In this document: positions 59,449 through 64,000 of the stretch, piece after piece
How the letters are laid out: each line of letters begins with the position of its first letter
Position numbering within the stretch: the first letter of the stretch is position 1
Assembly: GCA_002286715.1 (NCBI GenBank)
Contig: NSJX01000036.1
Span: 118,282 to 182,281, forward strand
Direction of reading: 5' to 3'
DNA from: Dentipellis sp. KUC8613
Taxonomy: Eukaryota > Basidiomycota > Agaricomycetes > Russulales > Hericiaceae
Length of the DNA stretch: 64,000 bases
Notes under the pieces: generated by a model
Database searches by the model: none
Seen by the model: the letters and a program-made list of their open reading frames with translations, nothing else
What the model was told of the DNA's origin: nothing
Program-made: the position numbers and the translations under genes

Positions 59449-60938
59449 TCACTGAGCGATAATAGCAGAAACGTCTTCCCAGAACCTGGATATCACAGCG
59501 TCAGCAAGAAAGAAAAAGAGCTATTACGAGAACACGCAAAAAGAACTCACTGGCAACGTTCCAACTGCGCAGGCTCGGTCTTGATCACCCTCACGTCTGG
59601 TTGCGGAACTGCTCCATCAGTCTGATTGAAGAGCATCTCGGCATGTCCACTCTTCCAGATCGGCCACTCGGGTGTAATGGTCGGCTCGAACTTGTGGTTC
59701 GGATCGAGCGCCCGTACGGTGTTCATGAAGCCCTGCTGGAAGGCGGTGGCGAAGTCCGTGTTGGTGAAGGTCGGGGGCGTGGAGAAACTGCAATCGAGGG
59801 GATGAGGATTTCGTATCAAGGGATGGAATGACGGCTTACTGGAGGAACTCGTATGAGAGATCTTCGCCATGGATGCCAGGAGGGATTGCGAATTTAGCCT
59901 ACGCATGGCATTGTGAGAGTGAAAGACGTCATGGCAGATTCGTCGACATACTTTCCATGCACGATTCCCGAATGCAGTCAGCATGAAGTATGCGGGGCAT
60001 ACGAGAGTGACTAAAAATTTCATACAATCAGCATCCATGTCGAATAGCGCAGAACGATGATAAAATACTGGCCGTCTCCGATAACAGCTGCCGCTTGCGC
60101 TGCGACACCATTAAACTCGCCAGTCGAGTACAACTTGGTAGCTTGTTGAATATTCTTTTCGTCAAGTCGAGGCAAGAGTTGCGTTATATATTCCTTGAGC
60201 GTGAATTTTCCTTCTGCGATTGAGGCAGGCAGAGCAAAGATAAACCCTTCATCCGCGTTGGTCGAGACAGTCAGCACTTCCTGAAGATGTGACGCATCAT
60301 TGAGCAAACGAGACTAGATCGATGATATACGAGGACACGAACCCCATTCACTCGCCCACGTCTGAGCGTCACGGTAGGTCGCTCGATGATGAACTCGCCA
60401 TCGACAACAGGAGTGAAGGTCGTCAGATTCAAGAAATTAGTGCGACACACAGCCGCGTCAGCCGCAGCCAGGTCAGAGGCATTGACCTGTCGGATACACG
60501 CTAACGTGTCCGTCGAATTCGTGCAGCTGGAAGGAGGCTAGTAAGAATAGTGTCGTGTAGAGTGAGAGAAAGTAACTGACTTAAGCCTATTCACGATATC
60601 CGAATATAGCGTCTTGGTCACAGTCATAAGAAGACACATTACGAAGTGCGAAATTCGATTGCTCACCTCAGGAATAGAGTCATTGAAGTGGTATTGGAAA
60701 GGGGTGTAAGGTGAGTTGGCAACGGCCGCGCGGAAGAGTGGAGGCTTCGTGTTACCCCCATGAGCAACGATATGCTGCAGCACCGAGCCAGCGCCTGCTG
60801 ATTCACCCATAATCGACACCTTGGTCGGGTCACCTCCGAATTTCGAGATCTGCAAAGGGACAATTAGCTTGGGACCAGGGAGCGCATCCAGTGAACGTAC
60901 ATGCTGTTGAATCCATTGCAGAGCAAAGTTCTGATCCA
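59449..60938 (-). pseudogene. Carboxylesterase type B (COesterase family), 5' end missing
   Basis: The remaining exons encode the alpha/beta-hydrolase core and C terminus: DQNFALQWIQQHV, the nucleophile elbow GESAGAG (Ser) near 60790-60815, AAVANSPYTPFQYHF, DEGFIFALPASI, YEFLQ, FQQGFMNTVRALDPNH and a last exon with FWEDVSAIIAQ, obtained by splicing to 59449. The most upstream exon starts at 60938 with a good acceptor (TTAG). Beyond it only about 15 bases of intron remain before sequence of a different character (GCCGGC repeats). About 150 N-terminal residues are missing, including the signal peptide and the first beta-sheet of the fold. The protein cannot be complete unless the exon lies far away beyond the inserted block. 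Coding exons show no other obvious lesion, so the truncation looks recent. Substrates of the intact family are carboxylic esters. Confidence 0.75.
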
Positions 60939-60989
60939 CTAAGATATTTCAAACGTGACCCGTCAGCATTATGCGCGTGGGAACATAAG

Positions 60990-61160
60990 ATTCTCAGTAT
61001 AGCCGGCCAGCAGCCGGCCATCAGCCGGCTACTGGTCGGCCGCGAGCCAGCCACCGCGGCCACGTGAGGGCCGCATCACGCGTCTACTTTTTTTTCTTTT
61101 TTTTTTCGAAGCCGGCTCGTGGCCGGCTCGTGGCCAGCTTGTGGCCGGCTTGCAGCCACC
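60990..61160. repeat. cluster of GCCGGC-type short direct and inverted repeats
   Basis: Words such as GCCGGCCA, GCCGGCT, CGGCTCGTGGCC and GGCCAGC recur about ten times on either side of a T-rich run at 61087-61108; those on the left and right are partly inverted relative to each other. This resembles subterminal repeats of a DNA transposon or a promoter repeat array. Confidence 0.6.
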
Positions 61161-61166
61161 GCCTGA

Positions 61167-61172
61167 TATATA
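61167..61172 (+). promoter_or_regulatory. TATA box (TATATA) of the element-borne ORF
   Basis: GATATATACC follows directly after the GCCGGC repeats. The next coding ATG on this strand is at 61853, so a leader of about 650 bases with introns would be needed. Confidence 0.4.
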
Positions 61173-61852
61173 CCGCTGGGGCCTCCGCTCAACCAGGTCG
61201 TCCTCCTTTCCCCCGCGGTCGTTTCGGAGGTGTTCTCGCGCTTCGGTGAGGTGTCGGCGGAGGGACTAGCTGTGCTTGCAAGCGTACGAGTTGGTGTTGT
61301 CGACATCTGGACTTGTTGGTATGTCGCAGCGTCTCTATCAACTCTGATTGCGCTGATCTAATTTCTTGATTGATTAGGTTTCTCTTGACTTTGCGACGAG
61401 TTTGTTCGCAACTATCAAACTCGAGCCCGGCGCTCCTCCTTGACCAGGAGGTATGCCGCGGGCCTTACTCTTCCCTGTTGTTATACTGACTCTATCGACA
61501 TCACGTCTGGTTGTTGATGGCTTCCACTTGATTGACTACTCGCGGCCGTAAGTCTTGTCAATTGACTCACGATCATCTTGATAGTGACTACACGACATGC
61601 TTATCTTCGATCTTCATAGTGTCATGCCCTCCGTTCCATCCGACTGTCAGAACTTTGACCGGGTTCGCATCGTTATTCTTCTTTCATATTCCTTCTACTT
61701 ACTGCCACACACAGAACAATTACCTCTCTCTCGGTGTTCTTCACCCTGCGATTCATCTTTATTCACGCATTGCATTCGCCTCTGCTATCTATCGTTTTCG
61801 TCACCGTCTCAAGCTCCACTTCGGCTCTTCGTGCTCGTGCTTCTGGACTAGT

Positions 61853-63914
61853 ATGAAGAATGCAGATAAAGAGGACTGTGTAAACAAGGACCTGGCTGCA
61901 CATGCTACCCTTTGTAAGAAGAAGGCAGCCCAAGGCTGCGACAGATGCACGCCGTGCTGCATAGCGAGTCCGTCACCCGCTTGTAAAAGCGCCTATCATG
62001 CGAAGAAGAGTCGTTCACAGGCGGTGTCACGTGCACCTGCAGCTCCATCTGGGATTATATCCGGTGGTGATGCTGCTCCTGCCTCAGCCATTTCAGTCCA
62101 AACAGAGACGTCGGCACAGCCTGAGAGTACAGCAGCTTCGACCACGGCATACTCGGAACCCGTACATTCCATTTGGACACGTCAGCAGGCGATTGCTGCT
62201 TATCTCAGACGAGAGCAGGATACCTCCCGTGTTGCCGAACAAAGCTCTAGATCTGCGGAAGTACTCGAGAACCAGGAGATCCTGAAGAAGACGGTTGTGT
62301 TCCGGATTTGGGCCAAGGTCGGTTTCTTACTTATGATTATGTACGTGTATCTAACATACATTACAGGCAAATGAATCGTCGCTACTGCGGAGGATATTCA
62401 TACCAACGCATCCATCATACGTCCCAAAGAGCCTTCCTGATCTTGTTAGTGCTCTGCCTGCTTGTGCTTCGAAATGCGAGATCTTCAGTAGGGGATTGGA
62501 TGATTGGGTACCGACTGGTATCGACGCCGCGGTCCTCCTTGAAGCTGGCGAAACTGATGTTTGTATCCGAGCACCCGGTCTGTTGGATGCTGAGTGCATC
62601 AATTTGCCTTCATATGCAATCCGGACCCACAGCAGGCAGCTGAAGCGGCGTCTTCGTGATCCAGTAGATGACCTTGCCTCCCCTTCGCCGAAGCGGCCAA
62701 GGAACCCATCCCATTCCCTCCTGTCACCTCTCCCGTCTCCCAGTCCTTCGCCCTGCCCACGGCCATTGCTGGCATTCCGAGTTCCGACTGCTAGTCGTCA
62801 AGACAGTTTTGGCAATCCCTCGGTCGATGTTGCACTATCTCCTAGCCTCGAGCAGAGCAATGGTAGCTCACCTACGGTGACTGGCAGGTCTACCCCTATT
62901 CGTACTCGTCGCGCCTCCTCTGTTGCATTTTCTCGGACTTCCTTGCAAACCGTAAAGTTTCCGTCTCAGTATTCCTTTGCCGAGGTTGTGCAGTTCATGG
63001 AGCTTGTAGACAAGTATCGGGAAGAGACTCCTGCTTATCTTCAGGATGCATTGGACAAGAACTTTTTGGGCATCTGCACCAGCAAATCAACATTTAAGCA
63101 GATTATGAACTCCCTTCGCTGCGGTAACCAGAAGATATGGGATGAATATCTCCAGAAATCTGGCACCTCTCATGGGCTATGGCCCAAATACCGGATGGCT
63201 GTCTCTAACCTTCCTCATGACAGCAGAAATCCCGTCCCTTGGTCTGAATCTATGTCTGTTGCAGCTGGTCCACAATTACCTAAAGGTGTGTCTTTTCGGT
63301 TGTTGAGGTCATAGCAACTGTCCTCACATTTCTTTCTAGAGCAACATCGACAAGATAGCCCGAAACCCACGGAGCAGATGCCGAACAACTCTTCATTTGA
63401 CCTAGGAGTTCTGGGTAATGTTGCACCATTATTGGACTCCCCCAAGACAGATTTTGTTTCATCACACGTTGACTTGTCGCACCTGCAATCCACCATATCC
63501 GACTCATCGTACTCCGATACTGACTGGTCCCACCTTCATCCTGCCATATCCGACTCATCGTACTCCGATACTGACTGGTCCCACCCTAATCCTGCCATAT
63601 CCGACTCATCGTACCCCGATACCAACTTCTCACACCTGCAATCTGCCGTATTTGACTCATCATACTCCGATACCAACTGGCCCCACCCTAATCCTTCCGT
63701 ATCCAACTCATCGTACTCCGACACCAACTCGTCACACCCTACTTCGACAACTAATTCTTGGTCTGCAGGTATAGTTGACCACGAATCTACTTACATTGGA
63801 TACATGTCACATGAATACTCCAGTAACAATAGCTCACCACCAACAGAATATTCTTCTCCTACCGGTAGTTCTCCGCCTCATGAAGATACCTATCCTACAT
63901 CTCTCCTTTACTAA
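61853..63914 (+). CDS. uncharacterised element-associated protein with Cys cluster and 17-residue tandem repeats
   Basis: Three exons (joined at about 62317/62368 and 63285/63341, both in phase) give about 650 residues. Residues 20-50 form a cysteine cluster (LCKKKAAQGCDRCTPCCIA...C) that could bind zinc. A middle domain contains KTVVFRIWAKANESSLLRRIF, LDDWVPTGIDAAVLLEAGETD and CINLP. Further on there is FPSQYSFAEVVQFMELVDKYREE and GTSHGLWPKYRMAVSN. The C-terminal 140 residues carry about five copies of a 17-residue repeat themed SDSSYSDTDWSHPNPA (63490-63745). I recall similar Cys-cluster proteins as multi-copy families of unknown function in agaricomycetes, some near transposons, but cannot name the family. 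The ATG at 61853 is the first one after a stretch without conserved character and just before the Cys cluster. Confidence 0.5.
63486..63745 (+). repeat. coding minisatellite, 51-bp unit, about five copies
   Basis: Copies start with TCCGACTCATCGTACTCCGA-like sequence every 51 bases. The first three are nearly identical (one or two changes), the last two diverged. A weaker partial copy precedes them. The period is a multiple of three, so the repeat number can change without breaking the frame. Confidence 0.85.
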
Positions 63915-64000
63915 TACATTTCTTGCATATTACACACATGTTAAATATACGTAGTATCATAGTCATTTAATTTTCTGCAGGCCCCGCATCTGTTTCCGGG

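Larger units (their letters stand above)
60950..64000 (+). mobile_element. repeat-derived block (probable transposable element), right end outside window
   Basis: The block starts where the esterase intron breaks off (about 60950-60990). It opens with dense GCCGGC-type short repeats, a homopolymer-rich stretch (T8CT10 near 61087), a TATA box and a long leader, and carries one repetitive ORF to 63914. No transposase, reverse transcriptase or terminal repeat can be confirmed inside the window, so calling it a transposon is inference from the truncated neighbour, the subterminal-like repeats and the ORF type. Composition is less GC-rich than the flanking genes. Confidence 0.45.

Noticed and set aside
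63486..63745. CRISPR-like array
   Set aside because: The repeats are contiguous 51-bp units without spacers, in frame within an ORF, in a eukaryotic genome.

Overview
The window is nuclear DNA of a filamentous basidiomycete, most likely an agaricomycete wood-decay fungus of the polypore type. Genes are broken by many short introns (mostly 45-65 bp, GT...AG). Coding sequence is GC-rich. Several families are fungal or agaricomycete specialities: a DUF6534-like membrane protein, DyP-type peroxidases, an aldos-2-ulose dehydratase (AUDH)-like cupin protein, a GSTFuA-like transferase, an adenylate-forming reductase, a trichodiene-synthase-like terpene cyclase and a fungal CHAT/TPR protein. I saw no rRNA gene, no complete tRNA gene and no CRISPR array. 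All gene models come from reading frames and splice signals by eye.

Layout. 1-7 kb: the 3' part of a DUF6534-like membrane protein, two small secreted proteins and a small cysteine-motif protein. 7-14 kb: a very long coiled-coil nucleoporin (Mlp1/TPR). 14-20 kb: a tiny secreted peptide, then a sesquiterpene synthase (-) and a cytochrome P450 (+) facing away from each other across a 1.3 kb shared upstream region. 20-28 kb: a kinase-fold protein that lacks the catalytic-loop aspartate (-), then a four-part adenylation-thiolation-reductase enzyme (+). 28-38 kb: housekeeping and signalling genes, ATG7 (-) and a large Ser/Thr kinase (+). 38-45 kb: a second copy of the kinase-fold protein (+), a DyP peroxidase (+) and farnesyl diphosphate synthase (-). 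48-60 kb: an AUDH-like cupin/lectin protein without its beta-propeller, a GSTFuA-like transferase, a TPR-CHAT protein, a second DyP peroxidase and a carboxylesterase, all on the minus strand. 61-64 kb: a repeat-derived block whose left edge cuts off the 5' end of the esterase. It carries GCCGGC-type short repeats, a TATA box and a repetitive Cys/Ser-rich ORF.

How the genes may work together. Farnesyl diphosphate synthase makes the substrate of the sesquiterpene synthase, and the divergent P450 is a natural tailoring enzyme; the reductase may belong to the same secondary-metabolism neighbourhood (inference). The two DyP peroxidases, the AUDH-like protein and the GST fit white-rot oxidative chemistry: DyPs consume hydrogen peroxide, AUDH acts on sugars made by peroxide-producing pyranose 2-oxidase, and GSTFuA enzymes bind wood-derived phenolics. 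Two gene families are each present as an inverted pair 17 and 13 kb apart (the kinase-fold proteins and the DyPs), so local inverted duplication has shaped the region.
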